A DNA stretch of 64,000 nt from Bacillota bacterium. Its GTDB lineage: Bacteria; Bacillota; Clostridia; Christensenellales; CAG-138. The position numbers and the translations under genes are program-made. A model generated the notes under the pieces. It saw nothing but the letters and a program-made list of their open reading frames with translations. It searched no databases and was not told the DNA's origin. The stretch is taken from NCBI GenBank assembly GCA_023435025.1, contig JAEYSE010000032.1, positions 43,973 through 107,972 on the forward strand, in the 5' to 3' direction. Below are positions 9,120 to 17,622 of this stretch, one piece after another (the stretch's first letter is position 1; each line of letters starts with the position of its first letter).

Positions 9120-10646
9120 TCAGCGTTTGTTTTTGCGGGCGGACACGCGCTCAATTTCCCTGCCCAGGCGGATGAAGCGGAACATACGCTCCGCCGCACC
9201 GTCAAAGCGTTCCACAAGTTCTTCCGACGTACTGTCATCGGGCGCTTCGGCAATGACCATGCTGCTGCAATCACGCTTTTGCAGCAACTCCTCCCCGCCT
9301 TCGCCCATATATCCGGCAATCACACCAACCGGCACCTTCATGCGTGAAGCGCGGGAGAGTATCTCCCCCACGGCGCGCCCTGGCGCGAAGCTTGTTTCAT
9401 CCACGCAGCCTTCGCCTGTCAAAATCAGGGAGACATTTTTCGCTCTGCGTCCAAATTCGTATACGCTTAGCAGCGCCTCAATGCCGGATTGGCATGCCGC
9501 TCCAAAGAATGCGAGCATCGCCGCGCCCAGGCCTCCCGCTGCCCCAGTGCCCGGCTGGGCATAGACATCGAATGCTGCGGCCTCCTTTACCAGCGCGGCG
9601 TAAGACGCGCGCAGCGGTTCATGGAGCGCTTCCTCTTTCAGGTGCCCTGCGTCATCTGTCATCATGACAAAGCGGGTGTTGCGGATGCGCGGATGCAACA
9701 GCTCCGTATCAATTTTGGCGATAGCGGCGTAATCTTCCCCGTTCAGCTCGGCCCCTTCGGCGCTTAGCAGTTTCACCCCCAGCGCGCGCAGGCAGCCCAG
9801 CCCGCCATCGTTGACGCGCCCCGGCGTGAGGCCGATTACGATTTCGCTCAAGCCCTCGTCCAAAGCCCGGCGGATCAGTTCCCCCATGCCAAAGCTGGAG
9901 TAGAGCTTGTCATCGGACATCGTACCGCAGAAAGCCTCCGGCATTTCAATCACCGCCGTCCTGCCGCCCAACACGGCATACAAGGCCTCCATCTTTTCTC
10001 CAGTGGGTCCTGTGATATGTACTTTACGCATGGTGCCGTTACGCGCCATCAGTATGGCGTCCACAGTACCCGGCCCGCCGTTCGCGATGGGGAGCGGCAG
10101 AACGCGCACGCCTGGAATCTGCCTCCTAGCTGCCAAAGTCAGCCTTCGGATCGCCTGTTTGGAGGAAAGGTAGGAAAAAAACGAATCCGGAGCAAGCAGG
10201 AACACAATTCCCTTACCCACCGGCCTGCGCTTGCCGCGCTTTTTGCAGATGCGAACGTCAAAGAGTGGCTCTTCCCCGCCTGAAAGCGAGCCATCCCGCT
10301 GGACTTTTCCGTAATACGTCAGCCCTTCTACTTTCTCAAGCGCATTGTTCTGCAGGAACGGATGGGTCGCAGTCAGGTACATGCCGATGCCCTCGTCCTG
10401 CTCAAGCATTCGGTATACCCTGCGCAGCTGTTTGAGGCCGCCGTTGGTCAACACGCACAGGTAACATGGCTCCGCCGGAGAATATTCGTCAAACGACGTC
10501 ATTCCGCCGTATAACTGCAGACCCTTCGTATCGCTGGTGGTGAGTACGGAGAAAATCTCCTCCCATATCTGTGCAGGGGTCGCCTGCCCTTCCTCACCCG
10601 CCATAATATCAAAACGCAAGCCCAGGCTGAATTTACGTGTTTGCAT
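9120..10646 (-). CDS. Glycerate kinase-like protein with N-terminal extension and altered motifs
   Basis: 508 residues. Residues about 145-480 follow the GlxK/GarK glycerate kinase fold (LLAPDSFF, PGTGAAGGLGAAML, LILTGEGCVDETS). The first 140 residues are an extra domain I do not recognise. Positions conserved in active enzymes differ: the usual ADGGEGT reads ANGGPGT, the phosphate loop GGSATNDGG reads TPGRVNDGG, and the SFK after the APD reads SFF. This suggests a changed substrate or loss of kinase activity. It sits between an ABC-F gene and marR. Confidence 0.75.
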   Translation of the reverse strand: MQTRKFSLGLRFDIMAGEEGQATPAQIWEEIFSVLTTSDTKGLQLYGGMTSFDEYSPAEPCYLCVLTNGGLKQLRRVYRMLEQDEGIGMYLTATHPFLQNNALEKVEGLTYYGKVQRDGSLSGGEEPLFDVRICKKRGKRRPVGKGIVFLLAPDSFFSYLSSKQAIRRLTLAARRQIPGVRVLPLPIANGGPGTVDAILMARNGTMRKVHITGPTGEKMEALYAVLGGRTAVIEMPEAFCGTMSDDKLYSSFGMGELIRRALDEGLSEIVIGLTPGRVNDGGLGCLRALGVKLLSAEGAELNGEDYAAIAKIDTELLHPRIRNTRFVMMTDDAGHLKEEALHEPLRASYAALVKEAAAFDVYAQPGTGAAGGLGAAMLAFFGAACQSGIEALLSVYEFGRRAKNVSLILTGEGCVDETSFAPGRAVGEILSRASRMKVPVGVIAGYMGEGGEELLQKRDCSSMVIAEAPDDSTSEELVERFDGAAERMFRFIRLGREIERVSARKNKR

Positions 10647-10658
10647 GTTTGCCTCCCG

Positions 10659-12575
10659 TTATACTTGCTCAATAAGCGTTTGCAATGCTTCTTCCGCCTG
10701 CTCCCAAAGCGCGATACACGCCTCCAGTTCGGCCCTGCAGGCCGCAAGCTTTGTGGAAAGCGCCGCCGCATGCTCATAATCCGCCGCCACGCTGGGATCC
10801 GAGAGCTGCTTTTCCAGTTCCGCGTTCTCGTTTTCCTTTTTGGCCACTTCCCGCTCCGCGCGGGCGACTTCGCCTTTTGCGCGGACGATTGCGCTCTGCC
10901 GTTCCTTCTTTGCCCGGTACTCGTTTTGCGGCCTCTCTTCGTCCTGCGGCTCGGCTGGTTTTTCTTCCGAACTGCGTCCGGCTAAATACGCGTCATATCC
11001 GCCGATTGTCTCCGTCAGGCCGGAAGGGCCCATGTACAGCACGCGGTCCGCAAGCCTGTTTACCAAAAAACGGTCATGGGTCACGACAAGCAGCGCGCCA
11101 TCGTATTCTTCCAGCGCCTGTTCAAGCGCCTCCCGCGAAGCGATGTCCAAGTGGTTGGTGGGTTCGTCCAGTAACAGCAGGTTTGCCCCCGAAAGCATCA
11201 GTTTCAAGAGCTGCACCCGCGCGCGTTCCCCACCCGAAAGCATTTGGATGCGCTTGTCCACGTCCTCGTTGCGGAACAAAAACGCCGCCAGCGCATTGCG
11301 TATTTCCGTCTGCCGCATGCGCGGGTACGCGTCCCACACCTCCTGCAGCACCGTGTTTTCTTCGTTGAGCGAGCGCATGTTCTGCTCGTAATAGGCGGGC
11401 TTTACGCCAGCGCCAAACGCGTTTCTTCCCGCATCCGGTACTTCCCGCCCCATGAGTATGCGCAAAAGCGTCGTCTTCCCGCAACCGTTCGGTCCTAACA
11501 GGAATACCCGCTCCCCGCGCCGTACCAGCATAGAGGCGTCCGTGAAAAGCTTCTTTTCACCGTACGCTTTCTTGAGATCTTCGGCAATGAGCACTTCATT
11601 GCCGCCAGGTTCCTTTGCGGTAAACGTAAAGCGTATGGAGGCAGCCTCTTTTTCCGGCTCCACCAGTGTCGCCTTTAGACGTTCGATCTGCTTGAGCTTT
11701 GATTCCGCCGTGCGGATGTTGCGCTCCTTGTTCCAGCGGCGCTGCTGTTCAACGATGCCGTATATACGCCGAATTTCCTTTTGCGTATTGAGGTAATGCC
11801 GCCGGGCGATCTCGTTTGCGTTGAGCGTGCGCTCCACATGGGTGGAATAGTTGCCCGGCGTAGTATGCAGGCGCATGTTACGCAGCTCTATCGTGCGGTT
11901 GGTGACCTGGTCCAAAAAGTATCGGTCATGTGAAATCAAAATAAACGCGCCGGTATACGCCTTTAAGTATGCTTCGAGCCACTCCGTGGCCGCGATATCC
12001 AGATGGTTGGTGGGTTCGTCCAAAAACAGCAGGTCCGCACCCAAAAGAAGGACCCTGGCTAACATTGTTTTATTTAGCTGTCCGCCACTTAAAGAAAGGG
12101 CCGGAAGTTCCAATTCCTCCTGCGCAAATCCAAGCCCCAGAAGCGTGGACCGCGTACGGCTGCGAAACGTCAGGCCGCCACCCTGCTCGTAGCGTTCCTG
12201 CACCTGATGCTGCTTTTTTACAAGCTGCTCGTGCGGCGCGTGGGGCAGTAAAAGCTGCGCTTCGATCTCTTTTAACTCTTCCTCGGCTTTTAAAAGAGGC
12301 GCAAATGCGTCGAGCGTAAAATCGTAGAGCGTCTGATTTTCCTTAAGCACCGGCGTTTGTTCCAATGTCGCCGCAACGATAAGTTTGTCACGGTGCACGG
12401 CGCCGCCGTCCGCCTGCTCCATACCTGTTAGAATGCGCATCAGCGTTGTTTTTCCAGTGCCATTCGCGCCGACAAGGCCGATATGATCCTTTTGTGCAAC
12501 CTCGAAGGACACATCCTCAAACAACGTGCGCCCGCCGAAGGATTTCGAAAGCTTATAAGCCGCCAACAATGCCAT
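10659..12575 (-). CDS. ABC-F family ATPase (ribosome-associated, Uup/YfmR-like)
   Basis: 638 residues with two ABC cassettes and no membrane part. Walker A motifs are GANGTGKTT and GPNGCGKTT; signatures are LSGGQ and LSGGE; Walker B plus EPTNHLD occurs twice. A charged linker joins the cassettes, and a C-terminal coiled coil (about 545-638, rich in E/K/R/A) is present as in Uup-type proteins, which bind the ribosomal E site and relieve stalls. The gene starts 2 bp after the DUF2804 stop. Confidence 0.9.
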   Translation of the reverse strand: MALLAAYKLSKSFGGRTLFEDVSFEVAQKDHIGLVGANGTGKTTLMRILTGMEQADGGAVHRDKLIVAATLEQTPVLKENQTLYDFTLDAFAPLLKAEEELKEIEAQLLLPHAPHEQLVKKQHQVQERYEQGGGLTFRSRTRSTLLGLGFAQEELELPALSLSGGQLNKTMLARVLLLGADLLFLDEPTNHLDIAATEWLEAYLKAYTGAFILISHDRYFLDQVTNRTIELRNMRLHTTPGNYSTHVERTLNANEIARRHYLNTQKEIRRIYGIVEQQRRWNKERNIRTAESKLKQIERLKATLVEPEKEAASIRFTFTAKEPGGNEVLIAEDLKKAYGEKKLFTDASMLVRRGERVFLLGPNGCGKTTLLRILMGREVPDAGRNAFGAGVKPAYYEQNMRSLNEENTVLQEVWDAYPRMRQTEIRNALAAFLFRNEDVDKRIQMLSGGERARVQLLKLMLSGANLLLLDEPTNHLDIASREALEQALEEYDGALLVVTHDRFLVNRLADRVLYMGPSGLTETIGGYDAYLAGRSSEEKPAEPQDEERPQNEYRAKKERQSAIVRAKGEVARAEREVAKKENENAELEKQLSDPSVAADYEHAAALSTKLAACRAELEACIALWEQAEEALQTLIEQV

Positions 12576-12577
12576 GA

Positions 12578-13594
12578 TTAATACCGATTCCTGACTTTTT
12601 CTGCAAACCCTAGCAGTTCTTTTATTTGTAATTCGGTCCCGTCGTCCAACACAGCCCGGCCAGAAAAGCGGCCGAACACCTGGTGCTGGTCCGTCTCAAT
12701 TACGACGGCGTTCGTCCTCACGGCGCGGTCCAGTATCGGCGCAAACGCCATTTCAAACCTGCCGTCCGAGGAGGAAAACGTCCACGGTTTTAGATAGTTC
12801 CCCTCAGGGATATGGAACGTCACATGCTCCAGTTTGTGGAGTTTATGATCATAGAGTATCGCGTTTTCCGTCGCTTCACGCGTATCCCCAAAGCCATAAC
12901 CGATGTTGAACCCAAACGGTTTGCCGTTCACCACGCCGTTCGCGCTGCCCCAGTACCACGTGTTGTCGTAAGTCCATACGCCGCGTCCCCAATCGAGCGT
13001 ACCGAGCGCATGGTCTTTTGAAAACGCAAACTCCTGATCCCCGAGCCGTACATGTCCCTCGGCTGGCATACAGTTGATCTTTTGGTTGTAGTAAAAATGC
13101 CGGGGCTTGTAAAAGGGCGTTGCGATCACAATCGATTCGGTTTCCGGAACGCTTAACGTTATGTCCACATCCAACGTATGGTTTTCATAAAACTGCTGAT
13201 ACGTACAAACAATCCGCCGTTGTGCGCCCCGGTTTAAAAACCGCATGGAACAGCCCTTTTTAGACACTTCCACATCCCCGTTCTGGGAAGTTGGAGGCAT
13301 GCGGTATTTGCCAAATGGAAACGCCTCCATGAAGGTATTCGTGTGTTCCCACGGACGCATAAAATCCAGAATCGACGCCGATAAGAGGCCCATATATCCG
13401 TTGTCCGCTACGGTTAACGCAACGGCGCGCTGCCCGTCGCTGATGATGTAATAATCCCATTCCTTGATATTCCACGCGCTCTTTTTGACAGCCGCGCGAT
13501 CATAACGAAGCAGCATACGCCTTGCCCATCCGGGCTCGATGAGGTTCCCCGCGCCATCCAACAAGGGGCCTTCCGACGTGATTTCATGCTGCAT
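12578..13594 (-). CDS. DUF2804 family protein
   Basis: 338 residues, no signal or membrane segment. It matches DUF2804 in length and aromatic-rich motifs, for example LDWGRGVWTYDNTWYWGSA and GFNIGYGFGDT. The family is beta-rich and may be lipocalin-like; the function is unknown. It is the first gene of the unit with the ABC-F protein, kinase-like protein and MarR, which gives no clear hint of its role. Confidence 0.85.
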   Translation of the reverse strand: MQHEITSEGPLLDGAGNLIEPGWARRMLLRYDRAAVKKSAWNIKEWDYYIISDGQRAVALTVADNGYMGLLSASILDFMRPWEHTNTFMEAFPFGKYRMPPTSQNGDVEVSKKGCSMRFLNRGAQRRIVCTYQQFYENHTLDVDITLSVPETESIVIATPFYKPRHFYYNQKINCMPAEGHVRLGDQEFAFSKDHALGTLDWGRGVWTYDNTWYWGSANGVVNGKPFGFNIGYGFGDTREATENAILYDHKLHKLEHVTFHIPEGNYLKPWTFSSSDGRFEMAFAPILDRAVRTNAVVIETDQHQVFGRFSGRAVLDDGTELQIKELLGFAEKVRNRY

Positions 13595-13777
13595 AACCGT
13601 TCTCCTTGGTCTATTTTTCCGCCAAAGATACTGTCGTCCAGGCGGAATTTTACCTGTTTATCATACCACATGATAACACGGTTTGCCAGTTTCAAGCTTT
13701 CCTTGGTGCAAATTCGGCCGTTTGGCTGTTTTTCTGCATATTTTTATAAATATGCACACGAAATACTAATGAAAGTG

Positions 13778-13807
13778 TTGGAATATGCCGATAAAATGGT
13801 ATATACT
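13778..13807 (+). promoter_or_regulatory. Candidate sigma-A promoter of the NlpC/P60 gene
   Basis: TTGGAA and TATACT are separated by 18 bp, 66 bp before the start codon. Upstream at 13736-13755 is an AT-rich dyad (GCATATTT / AAATATGC). Apart from these, the 279-bp gap between the divergent genes shows nothing else. Confidence 0.45.
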
Positions 13808-13873
13808 CTATGTATAAGAAACACTATCCTATTTTAGCTTTTTCTTGTACAGGCCAACCGAAAGGAGCCTAAA

Positions 13874-15193
13874 ATGGACAACCTCTCCCGCAAGAAAACC
13901 CGCAAGGCAAGACCCGGCCGCTTTACCAAGCGTTCGCGTGCATTTTTGCTGCTGCTGGGTGGAATTGTGCTGGTGGGTTTTATTGGATACCCGCTGCTCT
14001 ACAACGGCTACCTGTTTACCACCCCGATACAGGAAGAGGTGTTTGCCGCAGCGCCCGTGGTCACGCAAGGCGTCTCCTCCCTGTCCGTCATTCCAGACCC
14101 TACGCCCACGCCCACGCCTATCCCCGAACCCACGCCAGCGCCCGTTACCATATCCCTTTCAGCTTATGAAACGCTGCAGGAGGAAACGGAAAGCGAGGCC
14201 GTATCGGTTCTACAAGGCAGGCTGATGGAGCTTGGCTACTTTGATTACGATGAAATCACCACATATTTTGGTACTGCCACCAAGAGCGCCGTCATGCTCT
14301 TCCAACGCACAGCTGGGCTGGAGCAGACCGGCATTGCGGATTCAAATACGCAGGAATTGTTATACAGTGTCACCGCACAGCCTTATCGCATGAAATTGGG
14401 AGACAAGGGCTCTGACGTGCGCGGCATGCAGCGCCGTTTAAGCGAGCTTGGCTACTATGAAGGCAAGGACAACGGCTATTTCGGCGTGGCGACCGAGCGT
14501 GCAGTAAAGAGCTTCCAGACACGCAACAAAATCGAGCAGACGGGCGCAGTTGACCAGGATGTAAGGAACCTCCTCTATTCCCCGAACGCGCGGTATCTGG
14601 TTGACCCCACGCCCACCCCAAAGCCCACGTTGAAAGCTACACCCAAACCCACGCCAAAGCCTACCCCGAAGGCCACGCGCACCCCGGATGAAGACTGGGA
14701 CATCCCCATACTGGACCCGGGCGGTTCCGGTCAGGATGAACCCGATGCAACGCCGAAAGCGGAAAAAACGCCCAAACCCACCGAAAGGCCCTCCAATCCC
14801 GGTTCTTATGAAACCAGCGTGGACGGTTATATCGCGGCGGCCAGAGACCAACTTGGGAAACCCTATGTATGGAGCGAGGAAGGGCCGGATTCATTCGACT
14901 GCTCCGGTCTTGTATACTACAGCCTGCGCCTGGCGGGCATCAGCACGGGCCGGTACAACGCCATAGGCTTCAGCGAGGTATCCAGTTGGGAAGCGGTCAC
15001 CAGCCTCTCCAAGTGCCGCCGGGGGGACCTGCTGTTCTATAAATCGGACACCAACCCCAATGTCAATCACACCGGCATCTACTTGGGCAACGGTCAGTTC
15101 ATACACGCTTCGTCTTCGAAGGGTGAGGTCATGATCAGCTCCACCACGGGCTACTACGAGCGCAACTTCGTGATCGCCCGCAGAATTTTCTAG
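13874..15193 (+). CDS. Secreted NlpC/P60 peptidase with two peptidoglycan-binding domains
   Basis: 439 residues. A basic N-terminus and one membrane helix (about 24-42) anchor or export it. A T/P linker (PTPTPTPIPEPTPAP) precedes two PG-binding-1 domains (about 95-145 and 170-220; LQGRLMELGYFDYDEIT and MQRRLSELGYYEGKDNGYFG). A second, lysine-rich TPKPT linker leads to the NlpC/P60 domain (about 310-439), with catalytic Cys in DSFDCSGLVYYSL and His in NHTGIYLG. It cleaves wall peptides outside the cell. The start follows GAAAGGAGCC. Confidence 0.93.
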   Translation: MDNLSRKKTRKARPGRFTKRSRAFLLLLGGIVLVGFIGYPLLYNGYLFTTPIQEEVFAAAPVVTQGVSSLSVIPDPTPTPTPIPEPTPAPVTISLSAYETLQEETESEAVSVLQGRLMELGYFDYDEITTYFGTATKSAVMLFQRTAGLEQTGIADSNTQELLYSVTAQPYRMKLGDKGSDVRGMQRRLSELGYYEGKDNGYFGVATERAVKSFQTRNKIEQTGAVDQDVRNLLYSPNARYLVDPTPTPKPTLKATPKPTPKPTPKATRTPDEDWDIPILDPGGSGQDEPDATPKAEKTPKPTERPSNPGSYETSVDGYIAAARDQLGKPYVWSEEGPDSFDCSGLVYYSLRLAGISTGRYNAIGFSEVSSWEAVTSLSKCRRGDLLFYKSDTNPNVNHTGIYLGNGQFIHASSSKGEVMISSTTGYYERNFVIARRIF

Positions 15194-15209
15194 CACTTTA
15201 TGAACATAC

Positions 15210-15242
15210 AGGCTGCCATATTGCATGGCAGCCTTTTTTTTT
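15210..15242 (+). terminator. Terminator of the NlpC/P60 gene
   Basis: A 10-bp stem (15210-15219 with 15225-15234, loop ATTGC) is followed by a run of eight T, starting 17 bp after the stop. Strong intrinsic terminator. It also rules out the upstream ATG at 15200 as start of the next gene. Confidence 0.92.
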
Positions 15243-15280
15243 GTACAATACTGCATGAATCAATTTCGGGAGGGCTTCCT

Positions 15281-16159
15281 TTGACTTTATGCAACTGCTG
15301 CCCGCGGCGCTGCAACATAGACCGCGCAGAAAAAACAGGGTTTTGTGGCGCGGGGGATATTCCCCGCGTTGCGCGCGCGGCGCTCCATCACTGGGAGGAG
15401 CCGATGTTCAGCGGCACGTGCGGATCGGGTGCGGTGTTTTTTTCCGGCTGCGCGCTACGCTGCATATTCTGCCAGAACATGGACATCAGCGCGTATCAGA
15501 AGGGCGAATTGTGCGACGAAGCGAAGCTCGTTGATCTATTCTTATCATTGCAGGAACAGGGCGCGCACAACATCAACCTCGTCACGCCTACACCGCACAT
15601 TGGGGCGATAAAGTCCGCGCTTTCAACAGCGAAAAAAAACGGCCTCAACATTCCCGTACTTTATAACACCAGCGGATACGAAACGGTGGAAATGATCCGC
15701 TCTCTTGAGGGGCTCATCGACATTTACCTGCCGGACCTTAAATACGTAACACCGCAGGTAAGTCTTGCGCTGTCCGGCGCTGCGGACTACTTTCAATTTG
15801 CGGGGCCAGCCATACTCGAAATGCATCGGCAGGCAGGCACGTTGCAGATGGATCACGCGGGCATTGCAACGCGCGGCCTTCTGATACGGCACCTCGTGCT
15901 CCCCGGCTGCATTGACGAAACCCGGCGCGTGCTGGATTTTATAGTGAATAACGTTCCCAAAGAAACATACCTTTCCCTGATGCGGCAGTACACGCCCGCT
16001 TCGCCTTCGTTAAAAGCGCCACTCAACCGTGCATTAACGGCGCGCGAGTATGACCGCTCCGCGGATTACTGCCTTCAGCTTGGTCTTACTAACGTGCTGC
16101 TCCAGGAGGCGTCCGCTGCAACCTCCGCTTATACCCCGCCTTTTTTTGACATGTTATAG
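15281..16159 (+). CDS. PflX-like radical SAM protein
   Basis: The start is taken as TTG at 15281 because GGGAGGG lies 6 bp before it; an earlier in-frame ATG lies inside the preceding terminator. The product has 292 residues. An N-terminal cysteine group (CNCCPRRC ... GFCGAG) precedes the radical SAM motif CALRCIFC (CxxxCxxC) at about 65, as in the COG1313 PflX family related to pyruvate formate-lyase activase. The glycyl-radical or other substrate is unknown. I see no pfl gene nearby. Confidence 0.85.
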   Translation: MTLCNCCPRRCNIDRAEKTGFCGAGDIPRVARAALHHWEEPMFSGTCGSGAVFFSGCALRCIFCQNMDISAYQKGELCDEAKLVDLFLSLQEQGAHNINLVTPTPHIGAIKSALSTAKKNGLNIPVLYNTSGYETVEMIRSLEGLIDIYLPDLKYVTPQVSLALSGAADYFQFAGPAILEMHRQAGTLQMDHAGIATRGLLIRHLVLPGCIDETRRVLDFIVNNVPKETYLSLMRQYTPASPSLKAPLNRALTAREYDRSADYCLQLGLTNVLLQEASAATSAYTPPFFDML

Positions 16160-16232
16160 CCGTGTTCACAATTTGTTTTCAAGTTTTGGGCAATAAAACA
16201 CTAAATATGGCCAATAATAGTCAAATAAGCAG

Positions 16233-16261
16233 TTGTAAACCACCAAATATGGTGGTACAAT
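16233..16261 (+). promoter_or_regulatory. Promoter with operator-like dyad in its spacer
   Basis: TTGTAA (16233-16238) and TACAAT (16256-16261) are exactly 17 bp apart. The spacer contains an inverted repeat ACCACC / GGTGGT (16239-16244 and 16251-16256). A protein bound there would block the promoter. Transcription would begin near 16268 and run into the terminator at 16438, with no start codon in a usable frame, pointing to a noncoding RNA. Confidence 0.65.
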
Positions 16262-16267
16262 AAATGC

Positions 16268-16475
16268 AAGAAGAACGTGAAAAAGATTATTTCTTTCCGT
16301 CCGGAAAACAACAGTATTCTTCATTGACTGTTCTTCCTCCTTAAATAAGACGCAAACGAACTACTTTGTACTTCATAACCGGGACCCGGGCGGGTAGGGC
16401 AACCGAACGGGAAACGGCGACCGGACGGAATTATTCGAAACAGGGGCTGCATCGCAGCCCCTGTTTATTTTAGTT
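16268..16475 (+). ncRNA. Structured noncoding RNA of about 200 nt (possibly raiA-motif RNA)
   Basis: The interval lies between a clear promoter and a strong terminator and has no credible reading frame. Ten bases near the 5-prime end (TTCCGTCCGG, about 16296) pair exactly with CCGGACGGAA (about 16430), closing a roughly 125-nt domain. Inside are a small hairpin (AACAGT / ACTGTT) and a GC-rich 3-prime part (CGGGTAGGGCAACCG, AACGGGAAACGGCGACC) that looks conserved. It lacks the hallmarks of SRP RNA, RNase P, tmRNA and 6S RNA. Length and style fit the raiA motif of Firmicutes; that assignment is from memory and uncertain. Confidence 0.55.
16438..16475 (+). terminator. Terminator of the noncoding RNA
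   Basis: A perfect 13-bp stem (16438-16450 with 16454-16466) with a three-base loop ATC is followed by TTTATTTT. It is a very stable intrinsic terminator that forms the 3-prime end of the RNA. Confidence 0.85.
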
Positions 16476-16637
16476 TCGAAAAAAGTAGCAAGCTACTTTT
16501 TCGAAGTTTTCCGCACCAGAATGGCGTAGCATCCTAGCGCGAGAGGCGTCCGATTTAAAGCACATGTCGTCAAATCGGACGTATTTATATAGATGGTTTT
16601 CAGTTTCTGGCGTTCGCAGGGCAACGGAGCTCCCTGC
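16474..16637. repeat. Dispersed structured intergenic repeat, copy A
   Basis: This 164-bp segment shares blocks in the same order with 53442-53665: TTTCGAAAAA...hairpin...TTTTTCGA, GTTTTCCG, CGTAGCA, GTCCGATTT, CGTCAAATCGGACG, ATTTATAT, TCAGTTTCT and GCAGGGC.ACGGAGC. Within it, GTCCGATTT (16548-16556) and AAATCGGAC (16572-16580) form a 9-bp inverted repeat. It lies downstream of genes on both sides (ncRNA and glucokinase converge on it). Confidence 0.75.
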
Positions 16638-16660
16638 TTGGGAGAGTTTTCTTGTTTTGT

Positions 16661-17611
16661 TTACCCCTCGTTGCGCGCGAGCATGGCCGCTCCTACGATG
16701 CCAGCGTCGTTTCCAAGCTGCGCAGGTACGATTTTGCCGATCTCATCAAAAAAGCACTTCTTGCGTACGTTTTCACGGACGGGTTCAAACAAAAAGTCCC
16801 CCGCATGGCTGACGCCGCCGCCCAGCGCGATCACTTCTGGATCGAGCAAATTGATGCAGGAGGTAATGGCCGAACCCAACTGGTCCACATAGCGATCAAA
16901 TATATCCACCGCTATGGCATCCCCCGCCTTCGCGCAGTCAATCACGAGCTTAGCAGTCACCTTATTCATATCGCCTTCCACCGACGTGCAGATCAGCGCG
17001 TTCGGATAATCGATCACGCTGCGCCGTCCCTGCTGAATAAGCCAAGTAGAGGTGCAGACCGATTCGATGCAGCCGTGTACGCCGCAGGTGCAAAGCGGGC
17101 CGTCGTGCACAAGCACCATATGCCCAAGCTCCACCCCATGTCCCATGCCGCCGTTGAACATCTTGCCGCCTAATATGAGGCCGCCTCCTATGCCGGTACC
17201 CAGGGTGAGTAGCACGGCGGTTTTGCAGCCGCGGAATGCCCCAGCGTGGAGTTCGGCAAGAGCCGCGCCGTTCGCGTCATTGGCAAGATACACCGGGATA
17301 TCCGGGTAGTGTTCCTGCATGGCCTTTTTCAACGGCACATCATGAAACTGCAGGTTATAAGCATGCAGTACACGCTCGCAGGCCGGATCGATGCTGCCCG
17401 GTACCACAATGCCGATGGACTGGAACTCTCCGCTTGCAATATGCAGTTCGCCCGCAAGCTCCTCCACAAGATTTTTCATTAGGCCAACCGTATGCGGATA
17501 CGGCTTGCCCGTAGGAAACTTTATGCTGCGCCGGGCGACGATGCGCATATCATCATCCACAACTCCGGCCGCGATATTGGTACCGCCAATGTCAAAACCC
17601 ACCTGCAGCAT
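16661..17611 (-). CDS. glcK: ROK-family glucokinase
   Basis: 316 residues. The phosphate-binding motif DIGGTNIAAGVVD is at the N-terminus, and the ROK zinc signature CTCGVHGCIE is at about 168. It phosphorylates glucose with ATP as the first step of glycolysis. It is followed upstream by hprK, 11 bp away on the same strand, linking sugar phosphorylation to carbon catabolite control. Other ROK sugar kinases (for example for mannose) cannot be excluded. Confidence 0.88.
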   Translation of the reverse strand: MLQVGFDIGGTNIAAGVVDDDMRIVARRSIKFPTGKPYPHTVGLMKNLVEELAGELHIASGEFQSIGIVVPGSIDPACERVLHAYNLQFHDVPLKKAMQEHYPDIPVYLANDANGAALAELHAGAFRGCKTAVLLTLGTGIGGGLILGGKMFNGGMGHGVELGHMVLVHDGPLCTCGVHGCIESVCTSTWLIQQGRRSVIDYPNALICTSVEGDMNKVTAKLVIDCAKAGDAIAVDIFDRYVDQLGSAITSCINLLDPEVIALGGGVSHAGDFLFEPVRENVRKKCFFDEIGKIVPAQLGNDAGIVGAAMLARNEG

Positions 17612-17622
17612 ACCGCTACCCC

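Noticed and set aside
16268..16475. 6S RNA
   Set aside because: No single long hairpin with central bubble; the 3-prime half is GC-rich and multi-branched.
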